Shown: positions 21,233 through 34,896, counted from the first letter of the stretch. The stretch: DNA of 64,000 nt from Girardinichthys multiradiatus (GCF_021462225.1 NC_061795.1:50956880-51020879); one strand, 5' to 3'. Program-made: numbers and translations. The notes: a model not told the origin generated them from the sequence alone.

Positions 21233-24200
21233 GTAAGACAAACCACTCTGGATAAGTACAGGAAAGAGAGTGAAGCCATGAAGCAGTAGAAGATGAAAGA
21301 CAGGAGAGGCTAAGCTAACTCTACCTCATGCTAGCTTGCTATAGTGGTCAAATACACAATCAGTCCAGCATATAACGATTTGACGATTGAAGATATTAGT
21401 TGTCAAAATATGCTGGGCCTAGTGACTCTGCCCCCTACCCAATCAGTGGCCAGCAGTGTTCTGATGTCGTGTTTTCAAATACTATAAGTAATCCTAACTC
21501 ACCTGAACAACAAGGTTGGAACCAAAAGAAAGCAGGTACTACAAGCCTAAAAAGCAAGTAGAGCCATATCAAAGCATGCTGAGTAGGGACTAGTGGAAAA
21601 GGTGGCATTACATACATTCCAATTTGATCCTAGACCCCATTCATCTCTGGGACACAGAACCAGTCTCTTATCCAAATGCTATGTCAGCAGGACATTACCA
21701 TGCTGTTTGTTTTTGCATATAATTGTTTGAACAGATGATTTTATACCTGCAGGCATCTGTATATTGGACCCAAGGATTAACAGGATTGTGGAGGTTCACC
21801 GTTCTCTTCCTGATATGTTAAAAGCAGCACTTGCAATGTTTTGCCTTGAAATGCATCCACAGTGTTTCCAACAGTTAATTCACTTAGTGTGAATTAACCT
21901 ATCAGGAACTTAGAAAGCCGTGACCTCAACAGCCGGTTCTCACACTGATGTTAGTGAATGTACATTTCTGAAATTAAAAATGTATTGAAAAATCCTCTCC
22001 TTATTTTGCAAATACATTTGGTAATCCTAACTGACCTAAAACAGAAAAGGTTTAGTCTGATGTAAAAGCTTTAATACCTGATTGCAGCCTTCAGTGCATG
22101 AAATGCTTACATGTGTGAGTTTGCATCAATGTTCAAGCACGTGTGTACAGGAGGGAGTGATGGCGTGAATACTTTTTTCTGTTTGTTTATCTTTGAAAGA
22201 CAATAACACATTTCAAGTCACAGAGGTTAAGCCCAAGCTATCTGGCTTATTGGTGAATGGTGGAGATCTGGGATCTGGTCTTAGTGGAGGAGGTCAAAAA
22301 GCTAAGACAGTGAATGATGGAGGGAGGGAGAAACGGGAGGCCCCTTCAGAACAGTTCCCTTGACGTTGGGTCATTCACAGACACAGGAAATGCTTCACCT
22401 CACACCCTGAGAAATATCCACAGCAGCCCACTTCTGTTAAAGGTGTAATTGGGCAAAATTAGAAGATGGCAAGAAGAGAAATTTAGATGGACCCACACCC
22501 CACATGCCTGCCTCTGGCAGCCTGAGACATGCTGGAGCCAAGCCTCTCTGCACAGATTTACACCAAATTTAATCTCCAAACCAGCAAGACAAAATCACAA
22601 GGTTCCTTTCAGCTCATCTGAGGTAATATTCACTGACTTTCCTCTGAAATATCTGCTGTGTTTGTGTTGTGTAATGATAGGTCACTATCAATTAAATGGC
22701 TTTGATGCAGACTCATGAAGCATGTTTGTGATGAAGATGTCTAAACCTTCCAAGCTGAAATGAGCTCTCAGGTCTGACCTTTCACCTTGACATCAGCTTC
22801 AATCCCTTCTTTGTCCTGTTCACAGGAGCAACAGCCACAGGTGGTGGGGCGGCTCTTCATGGATATTCTGTGCACATAAACCTCATTGGTCCCATTCCTT
22901 CTTATTCATGTGTTTGTCTCCTCCTCATTGTCTTCTATAAGTGACTTCGTTGTATATTTAGGTAAAACATGGAAGTCTCACATGAACCTGTCCTAAGAGC
23001 CAGCTGCTTTCTCTCAGAGCACAGGCAGGAATGTGGTTTCATTCAGCTCCTTCATTCATAAGAAATAAACCATCGACCCGCATGCTGGGGATTCAGTGAG
23101 AGTAAGGGCTGTCAGCCATTGATGTGATGGGGGTGGGTACGAGTGCTGCAGGGTAGGTGGGTGGGCTGAAGCTGGGGAATGGAAGCACAATGTATGGAGC
23201 CTGTTAAAGAACTCTGAGGCAAGTTCCAACTGATTATTGGGTTTGTTGGTGTCATTTCCTTCCTCACCGTCTGAGCTAGAAAATGATGATGGAGATGTGA
23301 GACGAAATCAGAGAAAAATAAAAAGAAATACAAGAGAAGATTTTTTTAAGATGTAAAATGTTTGTTTCCTAGGATGATTTTCCATAATGGTATAAAACAA
23401 GGTTATTTTTAATCCACTGTGGTGCTTATAAGCGGGGTCAGATTTGTTCTAACACATGTAGCCAAAAGCTGTCTGCTTAACTCATTTCACCTACCGTGTC
23501 ATCCTGTAGCCATTTCTGTACTAAAAAGGGGAAGTTAGCAATGACTCCAGCATTTAATCATTTAACAAAATTTCAATTATTAAAACACCGCAGTAAAGTG
23601 CAGTCACCACCATTTAGTTGCCATTTAAGCTTAAAGGCACGTTTGAGCTGCAGGAACCAACCTGGTTTTCTGAGCCCTTTGCTAGACATCTGGTTTCACT
23701 GTTTACCCCAGGAAGAAGGTGGATGGGAGGTGTGGTACTTTTTCATTAAACTTCGACTTATGAATGGACTTTTAAGGCCTGGTGTAATATTTTGATCTTA
23801 AATGTCGTGTTCTCATTGTCTGGAAGCAGAAAATCATCATAATTAACATAAATAAAGGCTTGAAGACATCAGTGTGATTACAATTATTTGAAATAATATT
23901 TCACTTAGTGATGCAGTAAATTAGCTTTTCGATAATATTCTAATTAACCAAATATGACTGTTTATATTACTTAGTATTGTATGTTTGATATTATGTTTTT
24001 GTTTTTCCTTAAACATAAAATAATTAGCAGCAGGATAAAATCCTCCTGACACAACACATGACCATGTTAGGTCACATCTGTTTCTGAAATACAAATAATT
24101 TAGTTTTTCTGAGGAATATTACTAAGATAACCTGGAAATGTCATTAACTGTTAGGAGCAAATGATGCTAAAGTTATAGTCTGTTTCACAGCTCGTTAAAG

Positions 24201-24695
24201 GGCTATTTCACAGTTTTTAGGGCACCAGGACTGTAGCTGGACGCCTTTAGTTTAAAATATTTAAATGTGGTCAAATCGGAAGTGGATGTTTCTGCACTGA
24301 GTGGAGCTGCTTTATAATACAGTCTGATGTTTATAAAATGTTGTTTTTTTTTTGTGGCTTTAGGACCACATTATTGAAACGTGCATAAAAACTGTAAAAT
24401 ACAGTCAGCTCAAAATATTGTCTAAATCTCACCTCATCTGGTCTAATGAGGCCAATAACATTTGTTGTCTGGCCTGCTAACGTGGATGCATTGCTGTGCT
24501 TCTAATATCTAATATTTCTAATTCTAATAGTGGTAACAAGTGGATTTTATCAGCATTAGCTCTGAACTGGAACCAGGGCTACTGCAACCGTGCCAGCAGC
24601 CACAGTGCAGAAGCCCCAAAGATCTGCAACAACAACCCCACAGGCCCTGCCGGGACACCTTTTTTCATTTAGGGGGTCGGGTCGGGTCATTTTCA
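21233..24695. other. intergenic, no gene recognised
   Basis: No exon with domain support and no named repeat. Open frames at 22449-22718, 23112-23333 and 23496-23795 lack recognisable domains. From about 22200 to 23330 the sequence is less AT-rich and has no evident repeats. From 23780 to 24530 it is AT-rich. Confidence 0.5.
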
Positions 24696-25080
24696 GGGCT
24701 ACACGGTGGTGCAGTTTGGTAGCACTGTTGCCTTGCAGCAAGAAGGTCTTGGGTTCGACTCCCGACCAGGGCTCTTTCTGCATGGAGTTTGCATGTTCTC
24801 CCCGTGCATGCATGGGTTCTCACCGGGTACTCCGGACCGGCTTCCTGCCACGATCCAAAATCATGACTGTTAGGTGAATTGGTCTCTAAATTGCCCTTAG
24901 GTGTGAATGAGTGTGTGCAAGGTTGTTTGTGCTGTGTGTCTCTGTGTTGCGCTGCGATGGATTGGCAACCTGTCCATGGTGGACCCTGCTTCTCGCCCGC
25001 AGACTGCTGGAGAGAGGCACCAGCTTCCCCGTGGCCCACTATAGAATAACCGGTATAGAAGATGAATGAATGAATGAATG
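24696..25080 (+). repeat. tRNA-derived SINE, plus strand
   Basis: The same family as 6122-6477. The A-box region is TGGTGCAGTTTGG (24708-24720) and the B box is GGTTCGACTCC (24752-24762). The tail is an ATGAATGAATGAATG repeat near 25065-25080. No clean target duplication was found, so the ends are approximate. Confidence 0.85.
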
Positions 25081-28000
25081 CTTTTAGTAAAAACGCACCG
25101 TTCTGGAATCATGTAGTGTCTGATGTAGTTGAAGGGAAACAGAGCACCAGCAGTGTTTTTGTTTTTTATGTAAAACTCGAAGATGACTTGATCAATATGT
25201 GTGTGTTGCTGCTACACAGTCTTTGACTTGTGTTTTCTGTGATTTGATGGGCATGTCAGAGATGTTGCTAAGTCAGACAAAACACGTATATGAAGATCTG
25301 GGGGGGGAGGCAGGATCTGTTAGGATTCTATCATTTCTGTTTAAAATGGTTTGGTCTACTGTTTCTTTGAACTGAACGTCTGGAAATGGGAAAAAGCTGG
25401 CAGGGCAGGTAGGAGGAACGGATGGTGGGTCTGTGGGAGAGCAGGGAGGGGCTTAGCAGGAAAGTCAGAGAAGTCAATGATTACTCAGGAGGTCTGGAAC
25501 TCTGACCCCTGACCCCATAGCGAGTGGATGCCACCATGGTGAAAATGTGAGAGGTGAGGTATGCGAGCCCCCTGAACCCTGGCGGAAACCATTCCCCCTC
25601 ATGATGAATGGGATGTTAGCATTGACACAAATTGGCCCATAATAATGACACAAGGCTGCTAAGCACACAGAAACTGTGACAGAGTGAGAATTACAGAGTA
25701 AGAGACTCAGCAGACAGAAAGGGAAAAAGAAGAGATGGGGAGAAAGCCGGAGAAGAACTAATAACGTTCTGCAGGAAAACATTACTTTACCCACTCAGAG
25801 AGGTGGTGGGAGATTTATGACTCTGGGCATCTTTGGTGTTTTCTCTCCACTCTCCTGAGCAATGGGACTGGAGGAAGACCTGGTCTTCTAAGATCGCAAA
25901 CACACACACACACACAGACACACAACTGTTAGCTTTGCATTCTTTTATGTACCTCTGGTGTGATATAACTTTTTGCAATTTTTTCCAGCTTTTTCCTCTC
26001 TAGCCCTAATCCAGCATCCTATCTGTTTACATCAGTTTCTGGCATAACATACGGCTCATATCCTTAAAATAGATGCCGACTTCACAGGTTGAACCTGAAG
26101 AAAACTGTGAAGTCCCGTTTTATAGCTTCGGCATGACCCAACCTGCCCATGCATGGCTTTTCCTGTCCTTCCACCCAAACAAGGCATCCCTCTGTCTTGT
26201 AGGAAACACATGTATTAGATTAGGCATATTGGGAGGCGAGGGTCACCTTCCTGTCAGTAATTGAAATGCGATTATGTATGAGCTAACATGATTACAGGGG
26301 TGAGGGGTTGAAGAGAAGGTGAATGCCACCCTGTGATGTGTGGCTGTTCCCTTATTCCCCTGCAGACATTCCAGAAGTAATGGAACATGAATGGGTTTGC
26401 CGCCTTCATTCTGGCAGTGAAGAAGGACAAATTGGGTTTATGTTGACTTCTACTGGGTTCTTCCCAGTGTTGAAGGTAAAAATCTGCTTTCAAAAAGTGG
26501 AATCATGTTAGACACAAGGGCTTCTTTCCCAGATTCCACCACAACTGGAACTTTAATATGGGTTACCAAACAAGTGGCACTGAACCGGTCCAAGGGTCCT
26601 GATCCGTTGAAGTAAGTAGAAACATTAGTAATTCTTGTTTTTGATTCGGATCGTGTGGGGCAATAATAAAGGATTTACTTCAGTGCCGTGCTGTAGATTT
26701 ACGTTCCAGCAGGTCCCCATAAACGTACAAAAGCAACTCTGATGCCATTATGACCAAAAACATCTTGTGAATTTAGTGAACTTTATTGATTTTCATGGCT
26801 TAAAGTTTGTGTTTAAATGTTTAAATAGACTCGCTAAACCACGGACGTCAAGGCTGGAGTATACCTTCGTGTAGGTCCTCTGATGAGAATCTTCTGCTAT
26901 CATCATGAATGTTGTTTCTTTCGGGGTTCAAACACAGCCTGGAAAAGTCCAGAAAAGCTCTGGAATTTGCTTTGATTATTTTGAAGTCTGAATGAGTATG
27001 AGAAAGGTCTTGTTTTCTTCTTCCTGTTTAAAAGTTGAAATCTGTTTAATAAATGCAGTGGTGTGTACGTGGATTTATATTACATTCATACAGTTTATGT
27101 TGGATTTGCCATATCCCACCTTGATTTTAACATTTTATCCATCAGCATTTGGCGGTTTTTACTTACTGAATCTATTTTTACAAAAAGATCAGAACAGGAC
27201 CATTTCAGTTTTTTTCAATTCAGGCAGAACTGGACCAGGTCCCATATTCCCAAGGAATCCTGAGACTAAAAGTGACTCCTAGTGACGTCATTCTTAGAGA
27301 AATCTAACAATTTCTTGAATTCTAAAATCTTTCTTAGAGTTTCCCCTCAGTGAGATGAAAGTTATTCAGGAAGTATCTGAGGCCTTCAGAGAGCTCCTAA
27401 GTTTCTTCAAACTTCGTCGTCGCCCAGACAACTGTTCCTCAGCATGGTTCATCAGGTTAGGTTTAGGCAGAATAATATAGAAGTAATTTAGATTGAAATG
27501 ATCTAAACATTTTTCATTTTATGAAGTTTGGTTTTATTTGTGTTGAACTCAGTTATCTTGGTGCTAGCAGAATATCTGCAGCACACGTGCTCAGGTTGTG
27601 TTCTGTGTTTGTGTGATTTTCAAGTTAAGATAAACTTTATTTAAAGGGTGATTTTAAACAGAAGATTGATCATAAAGCGCCACTTATGCATTTGAACCCT
27701 TTTATTAACGGTATTTTTAAAGGTATGTGTTTGATTCTGATGCTAAGCAATTAGCTTCTTTGTTAGCTTCAACTGCTAACAGCTAAGAACACGTGCTGCT
27801 GCTAAATAATATTTACCCAGACAGGTTTAGTTTTCAATCCAGTAAATAATGTGTCCCTAACATCATTTTACTAAATTTGATAACTAAGTAAACACCATTA
27901 AACCCATTTCTCCAGAAAGATTTGGCTCTTTTCCAAAATATTCCCTTAATAATATTTCTTTAAATGTTATTTCAATAAATGAAGGCAGCTAATTAGACAC

Positions 28001-30884
28001 CGTTGAGAATTAGTCATCCAGAAGGTTGGTTTTATTCAGTAGATCATTATTTAAAACATTATTTTATTAAAGTAATATTTTATCTGATCTTACATTGTGA
28101 ATGGTTGTCTAAACGTTTGCTGATTATTTCCTAAGTTAGTTCCAAGACTAACTTAACTTCATTTCCAGGTTCTTCAAGATAATCCTTGGTTCTCAAACAT
28201 AAACATTGCATGGTAATGTTGCATCACTCTTTTGGTCATAATTATCAATCATCTTTAATCAACTTGTTTATATTGTACATAGTCCATTAGTCTTCATTAT
28301 TCTTTAATTCTGCTTGGTAGTTTAGTTGGATTGTTTTAGCAAAGTAAAGAGTTTGTTGATTGAAATATGTTTGACTTTGAGTTGACTTATTTTTGTTAAT
28401 AAATTCTTGTATTTTAAGAAAGTGTTTGATATTAGGAAGCATAAATAAATAATAGAAACAATAATTAATAACCATGAATAAAAAGTGGACAAAACTACAA
28501 ACAATATACAACTGAATTATTTAGTTATTTACAGACTGTAAAATACTTCAAAAATTAAATTGGAAAAACTTGAAAATAAATACAGTATAAATACATAAAT
28601 CCAAAGTGTCTCCAACAGTCCAATAATCTGAGCTCTATATCCAGAGCAGGAAGATGTAAATGAGGTGAATCTGCTGTATTATACAAGATGATGTCAGCAG
28701 CCTCAGCCTAAATGATCATCTCCAACGTTCCCCGTCTGTGGAGAAGTTCTCTGGTGCTGCTATCTCCTCTCTAGCTTCTGAATGCAGCAGGAACCAGAGC
28801 TGCTCACATTCCAGGCTGGTGCTGAAAGCAGAGGGAACGACGCATTGATCTACTGGGAATGTCTGTTGGTTCCCACCGTGATCCCAGGACCAAATCTACC
28901 TTTAACACTCCACACCTGGCAATGGGGTCAACCACACCTCCTCACTAGGAGGAACTTCTGTCGTCTCCTCGCTCAGTCGCTCTCAGCAAAGAACTGAATC
29001 AGTCTGAAGCTGGGAGTCCTTGGCAGGAATATTTTTAGGCTAAGATAGGAGCTCTCTGAGAGACTCTGAGGAGCTTAGTCCTCCTCAGTATTCCTACAGT
29101 TATTAAGTTGACTTTAAGTTGACTTTAATCACGAAACAGCAGCATTTCTTGGGAAACAAAACTGTGGAACAAAAAGTGAAAACAGGTTAATGCTGAATTT
29201 CTGAATAGATGGTTGGAACATAAAGAACTGGTGCTAAGGAGGCACTGGTTTGGTGGGGTAAAAAAAAAACAGGACTGCAGTCCCCATCTCTGAGTCATGA
29301 TCATAATCAAAACATCAACACCAATAAATAGAAATAAAACCATCCTGACGAGCTGATAAACAGATTTAGGTCTTTGATAAAATTCTCGATCTTAGCAACC
29401 TTCTACAACTTGCTGTGATGGGCTTCTCTAAGACTTGGTAGGGTTATGATTAAACATCTCTTATCTGCATTGACTGAAATGATGTGATGCATTTAAAAGA
29501 ACTGAGCAGGGAAAAAAAGATGTCATACTGAAACACAACAATGATGCATATTTCCCTTTAAGAACTGATATCAGTGCCTTTCATTATCACATTTCATGGA
29601 GTTTTCTAGAACAATATTTTTGCCTCCTAGAGTTGCCATGGAGCTTTTATTTTGCTTGCCAGGTTCCTGTGTCTCCAGTGTTTTATGCACAACCTGCACA
29701 TGCACGCCTGCCATGAGCACATTAGTGCTTTTATACCCAGTCTGAAGCATACAGAATGATATCGGTTACAGTCTGTTTACAAGAGACAAAAGGAAAGACT
29801 AAGAACTAATGGCCTCATCTGATTTTACAGTAAACAGGAAAGTTTGAAAAGAAAATCTCCTCTAACGTGAGTCATTAACTTGAAAAGATCAACATGAATG
29901 AAAAACCATTTAGGGAGTTACAATGTTTCTGTCATCCAGATGCTCCTAGATCGGCTCCTGGATGTGAACAGAGGAGAAATGATTTGAGTCAGAGCTGGAT
30001 TGGTTTTAGAGAAAACATCAAACCTAATATTTTAATCTACTTCAGTACATTTATGTCATTTTTTTTCTTGCGTTTGTCTAATTTTGCTTTTGATTGATGG
30101 TTTAGACTGTGCCAAATATAAACTGTTCTCAGGAAGCTGAGACCTGTCTAACTTGTATATTAACATGCTCATTATTAGACAAGATTTTCATTCATGAGTC
30201 CTGAAGTGATTCCTGTGAAGCTGCTGTTTTGGGTCGATGTTCTGACTGCAGAAGTCATGGACTAAAGGCCGAAACGGCTCACTGAAGCAAAGATGACCTG
30301 TCATCTACATGTTGACATAGACAAAACCAGATTAGTATGAAAGAGCAGCTGAACTCTGCCACCTTTTGCTCTGCAGGGGAAGAGCTGCACTTCACTGTAA
30401 GTGCACAGGTTACCGTGCTCTAAATGTGGCTCAAAGTGCACCTTTGCTTATATCCGGCACTTCAGAATCAGTACCTTGAGCACGCTGCATATGTTGCAGG
30501 TTTCTCTAATTGGATATAAACAGTTGTCACACTTGCAGAAGGGCGAGAGAGAGCACATGTGCAGCAGCGGCAGGGCAGATAGGCTGATAAGAATAAACAC
30601 TTTGCCGCCTGCCACACAACAAACAGGTGCAACCAACAAACACAGGAACTGATCGTTTGTGAGCGAAGCGGAAACAGCCTCCTCCAGCTGTTTGGTACAG
30701 TTATAACAGGCTTCATCTATTGATCAGAACTTACAGTGTTTTACTTGCATGAGTGGAACCCCTTCAATAATAAAGTCACTGGAAGATCAAATTAATTTAA
30801 GAAATTTTAAATGACCACTCATAGCTACAAAAATGTTATTTATACAACATGTGAACCTATTTAATTATAGAAACACAGGACAAC
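25081..30884. other. long intergenic stretch, no gene recognised
   Basis: Nearly 5.8 kb without a confident coding exon or a named repeat. It includes a (CA)n run at 25899-25923. Blocks at about 25590-25690, 26195-26480, 29590-29770 and 30370-30640 have balanced composition, lack repeat texture, and contain homeodomain-like (TAATTGAAATGCGATTA) and other binding-site-like words. They are candidates for conserved non-coding elements. From 27300 to 28600 the sequence is AT-rich. Confidence 0.5.
25899..25923. repeat. (CA)n microsatellite
   Basis: A short CA dinucleotide run with one GA interruption near the end. Confidence 0.9.
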
Positions 30885-31000
30885 AAGCCATACACCCTGA
30901 TACCTAAGGGTAATTTGTAGGGACCAATTAACCAGTCATTAACAGTCATGTTTTTGGGCCATGGGAGGCAGCAGGAGAACCAGCAGAGAACCCACACATA
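30885..31000 (-). repeat. SINE body fragment, minus strand
   Basis: ACCTAAGGGTAATTTGTAGG and the following GACCAATTAACC, CAGTCATGTTTTTGG and GTGGGTTCT-type segments match the body of the SINE at 36109-36459. Both the tRNA-like head and the tail are absent. Confidence 0.75.
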
Positions 31001-31479
31001 AAAACATATTTTAATTTATTAATAGAAATTGTGTGTATTAATCACAATCTGAGCAATCAAAATATATTAGTTTTCACTAACATTCAGCATCTGAATGCAG
31101 TAGGAAAGGTTTTAGTAATATGAGCAGGTCTACTTCTACTAATTCTGCTCATATGGCTGGAAAGATCCAGGGGACTTTTCTGTATGATTATAAACCAAAA
31201 ATCCATTTATTATAAATTATCTTTGCTAAACATTTCTGACACTCTGGGAAGTGTAATCCAGTTTAATTCTGCTAAATGGTGGCTGTTAGGTTCTGGGAGA
31301 ACTGGAAGTTCTTTGTTCCTGGATTTATTGTGAAAAGGAGCAACTTCAACCAATCAAGAGTTACTCTAATGTTTTTATGAGATTTATTAAAATAATGTAT
31401 TCTAGGAAAAAAAGCCCAAGAATCAGTCACTCAGTTGTGTGTCCTGCAGAGGTTCTCTCACAAGATTTGTGGATAAACG

Positions 31480-32958
31480 AGAAGTTCCCTTCCTTGAACC
31501 GCCCCTCCTTGAACCTTGATCCTAGAGGCTATATTGTCTGGGGCTTAAATGCCCCTGGTAGGGTCTCCCATGGCAAACAGGCTCTAGGTGACGAGTCAGA
31601 CAAAGAGCGGATCAAGAACCCCTCATGACCACTACTAAATTGAGGCACGTGACATCGCCCGGTACGGCGGAGCCAGGGTCCCACCCTGGAGCCAGGCCTG
31701 TGGTCGGGACTCCTTGGAGAGCGCCTGGTGGCTGGGTTGCTCCTCGTGGGACCTGGCTGGGCCAAGCCCGAACGAGAGACGCGAGGCCATCCCCCAGTGG
31801 GCCCACCACCTGCAGGGGGAACTGTGAGGGACCCGGATGCTTAGGCTGGCTCTAGGGACGTGGAATGTCACCTCGCTGGGGGGGAAGGAGCCTGAGCTTG
31901 TGCGGGAAGTCGAGAGATATCGACTAGAAATAGTCGGGCTCGCCTCCACACACACCATGGGCTCTGGAACCCATCTCCTTGAGAGGGGTTGGACTCTCTT
32001 CTACTCTGGAGTGGCCCACGGGGAGAGGCGGCAGGCTGGGGTGGGTTTGCTTGTTGCCCCCCAGTTCAGCCGTTTCGAGTTGGGGTTTACCCCAGTGGAT
32101 GAGAGGGTTGCATCCCTGCACCTTCAGGTTGGGGAGAGGTCTCTGACTGTCTTTTCGGCCTACGGGCCGAGCGGTAGTGCAGAGTACCCGGCCTTCTTGG
32201 TGTCCCTGTCGGGGGGCTGAATAGTGCCCCTCCCGGGGACTCCATTATTCTGCTGGGGGACTTCAACGCCCACGTGGGAAATGACAGTGACACCTGGAGA
32301 GGCGTGATCAGAAGGAATGGCCTCCCCGATCTGAATCCAAGTGGTGTTTTGTTATTGGACTTCTGTGCTAGTCACGGATTGTCCATAATGAACACCATGT
32401 TCAAACATAAGGGTGTCCATCAGTGCACTTGGCACCAGGATACCCTAGGCAGGAGGTCGATGATCGACTTTGTTGTCGTATCATCAGACCTTCGGCCGCA
32501 TGTTTTGGACACTCAGGTGAAGAGAGGGGCCGAGCTGTCCCCTGAAGACTACCTATTGGGTGGTGGAAGGAGTACTTCGATGATCTCCTCAATCCTGCCA
32601 TCACGTATTCCCTGGTGAAAACAGAGGCTGAGGACTCGGGGTTGGACTCTTTCATCACCCAGGCTGAAGTCACCAAGGTGGTTAAAAAGCTCCATGGTGG
32701 CAGGGCTTCAGGTCTCAAGTCTCTGGATGTTGTAGGGCTGTCATGTTTGACACGCCTCTTCAACATTGCGTGGCGATTGGGGACTGTGCCTCAGGACTGG
32801 ATGACTGGGGTGGTGGTCCCCCTTCATAAGAAGGGTGACCAGAGGAGGAGCTGGAGGAGGTGTCTGGGGAGAGGGACGTCTGGGCATCTTTGTTGAGTCT
32901 GCTGCCACACGACCCAGTCATGGATAAAGCGGGAGACGACGAGTACGAGTACAAAATT
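31480..32958 (+). mobile_element. RTE-like LINE with 5' end, two large internal deletions and 3' end
   Basis: It begins with a GC-rich 5' leader (from about 31480) and has the endonuclease start (ATG near 31839: LALGTWNVTSLGGKE). It runs through the endonuclease to about 32550. There it jumps to the pre-RT region ([11 protein letters not shown]), runs to the start of the RT (GVVVPLHKKGD) near 32838, and jumps again to the last codons (ELEEVSGE), followed by a GAGTACGAGTAC-type tail at about 32938-32955. About 1.6 kb of coding sequence between these points, estimated from the other copy, is missing. Both outer ends are present, so the deletions are internal. Confidence 0.85.
31837..32900 (+). 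pseudogene. LINE endonuclease/RT ORF, internally deleted and frameshifted
   Basis: The endonuclease domain is visible in frames 31837-32220 (GTWNVTSLGG, then VGLASTHTMGSG, then LTVFSAYGPSG) and about 32250-32520 ([10 protein letters not shown], then [16 protein letters not shown], then [10 protein letters not shown]). A frame change lies near 32215. After the first deletion, 32615-32896 has ITQAEVTKVVKKL and VGLSCLTRLFNIAW. The catalytic RT boxes are absent. A further 24-bp loss relative to the copy at 1248-3422 removes the VDEICPEY segment. Confidence 0.83.
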
Positions 32959-33811
32959 TAAGAAAAAAACAGTCAGAGAAAATACATTTTATTCCACTTT
33001 ATAGAACAAAATCAAACACATCTTCAGGACTGATGGCATCACACTCTAAGCTTGATTAGCCACAATACACACAAAGAGAAAAAATGTACTTTATTTCTCT
33101 GTCTTTTCATGGTTTCTTAAATACTGTGAAAGTTTTTCTTATTATATGATCAGTTACATAATAAATTCATCACCCATGTCTTATACAAAATTAAGATATA
33201 GTGATGTTATTTGTGAGTAAATCATTTAATGTATTTATTTATTTTATTTTAATTTATTCTGCAGTCCTGCAATATTTTCACGTTTCCACTGATATTTTTG
33301 TTGTGAGCTGACTCATTCAGTTCAGTACTGACTATAAGTTCTGGGTTCACCAAGACTGGACTCTGTAGATCTAAACAGTTAAGTTGTGAAGGTTATTTGT
33401 TACTTGATCTGCTGATGGGGTCTTAACTGGGACAGAACAAAACAAGCTGTACTTAACCTGAACCACTGGAATTAAATCATATCTGAAATATTTAAATATG
33501 AGAATGTAAACGTGTAGCTCTAATAGTAGCTATAAACTTGCCTCCAAATAAAGAAAACTCGATTTTCTGTAAATTGATGAAGAGTTTTCGAAATGAGCCA
33601 ATTTTGATTTGATTGTCTCTGATGGGATCAGCGGGTCAAACACAGAAATCAAACCTGAAAACTGCCTTTAATTTTGGTCTGGAAACACATCGACAAACAT
33701 GTTATTTGATGCATTTTGTTTTTGAGTTATTAAAATGATTTGGTGACATATGATTCAATACATATATTCAAAAACCTAGAGTGCATTTTCTGTTAACACT
33801 GAATTGTGAAA
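32959..33811. other. intergenic, AT-rich, nothing recognised
   Basis: Strongly AT-rich sequence without a coding region, repeat ends or notable motifs. Confidence 0.6.
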
Positions 33812-33910
33812 TACAGGGGTTGGATGATGAAACTGAAACACCTGGTTTTAGACCACAATAATTTATTAGTATGGTGTAGGGCCTCCTTTTGCAGCCAATA
33901 CAGCGTCAAT

Positions 33911-34896
33911 TCATCTTGGGAATGACATATACAAGTCCTGCACAGTGGTCAGAGGGATTTTAAGCCATTCTTCTTGCAGGATAGTGGTCAGGTCACTACG
34001 TGATACTGGTGGAGGAAAACGTTTCCTGACTCGCTCCTCCAAAACACCCCAAAGTGGCTCAATAATATTTAGATCTGGTGACTGTGCAGGCCATGGGAGA
34101 TGTTCAACTTCAATTTCATGTTCATCAAACCAATCTTTCACCAGTCTTGCTGTGTGTATTGGTGCATTGTCATCCTGATACACGGTACCGCCTTCAGGAT
34201 ACAATGTTTGAACCATTGGATGCACATGGTCCTCAAGAATGGTTCGGTAGTCCTTGGCAGTGATGCGCCCATCTAGCACAAGTATTGGGCCAAGGGAATG
34301 CCATGATATGGCAGCCCAAACCATCACTGATCCACCCCCATGCTTCACTCTGGGCATGCAACAGTCTGGGTGGTACGCTTCTTTGGGGCTTCTCCACACC
34401 GTAACTCTCTCGGATGTGGGGAAAACAGTAAAGGTGGACTCATCAGAGAACAATACATGTTTCACATTGTCCACAGCCCAAGATTTGTGCTCCTTGCACC
34501 ATTGAAACCAACGTTTGGCATTGGCATGAGTGACCAAAGGTTTGGCTATAGCAGCCCGGCCGTGTATATTGACCCTGTGGAGCTCCTGACGGACAGTTCT
34601 GGTGGAAACAGGAGAGTTGAGGTGCACATTTAATTCTGCCGTGATTTGGGCAGCCGTGGTTTTATGTTTTCGGATACAATCCGGGTTAGCACCCGAACAT
34701 CCCTTTCAGACAGCTTCCTCTTGTGTCCACAGTTAATCCTGTTGGATGTGGTTCGTCCTTCTTGGTGGTATGCTGACATTACCCTGGATACCGTGGCTCT
34801 TGATACATCACAAAGACTTGCTGTCTTGGTCACAGATGCGCCAGCAAGACGTGCACCAACAATTTGTCCTCTTTTGAACTCTGGTATGTCACCCAT
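33911..34896 (-). pseudogene. DD36E transposase with a single frameshift
   Basis: The N-terminal frame 34896-34630 has the DNA-binding helices (FKRGQIVGARLAGASVTKTA, then SRATVSRVMSAYHQEG). The catalytic frame 34627-33911 has D in LFSDESTF, D in YQDDNAPIHTA, and E in SPDLNIIEPLW, with 36 residues between the aspartate before NAP and the glutamate. It also has HGGGSVMVWAA. This spacing corresponds to the group reported as Incomer (IC). The frames differ by a one-base loss near 34665, judged from where the reading frame of the conserved region shifts. I see no other break, so this is a young-looking fossil. Confidence 0.88.
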
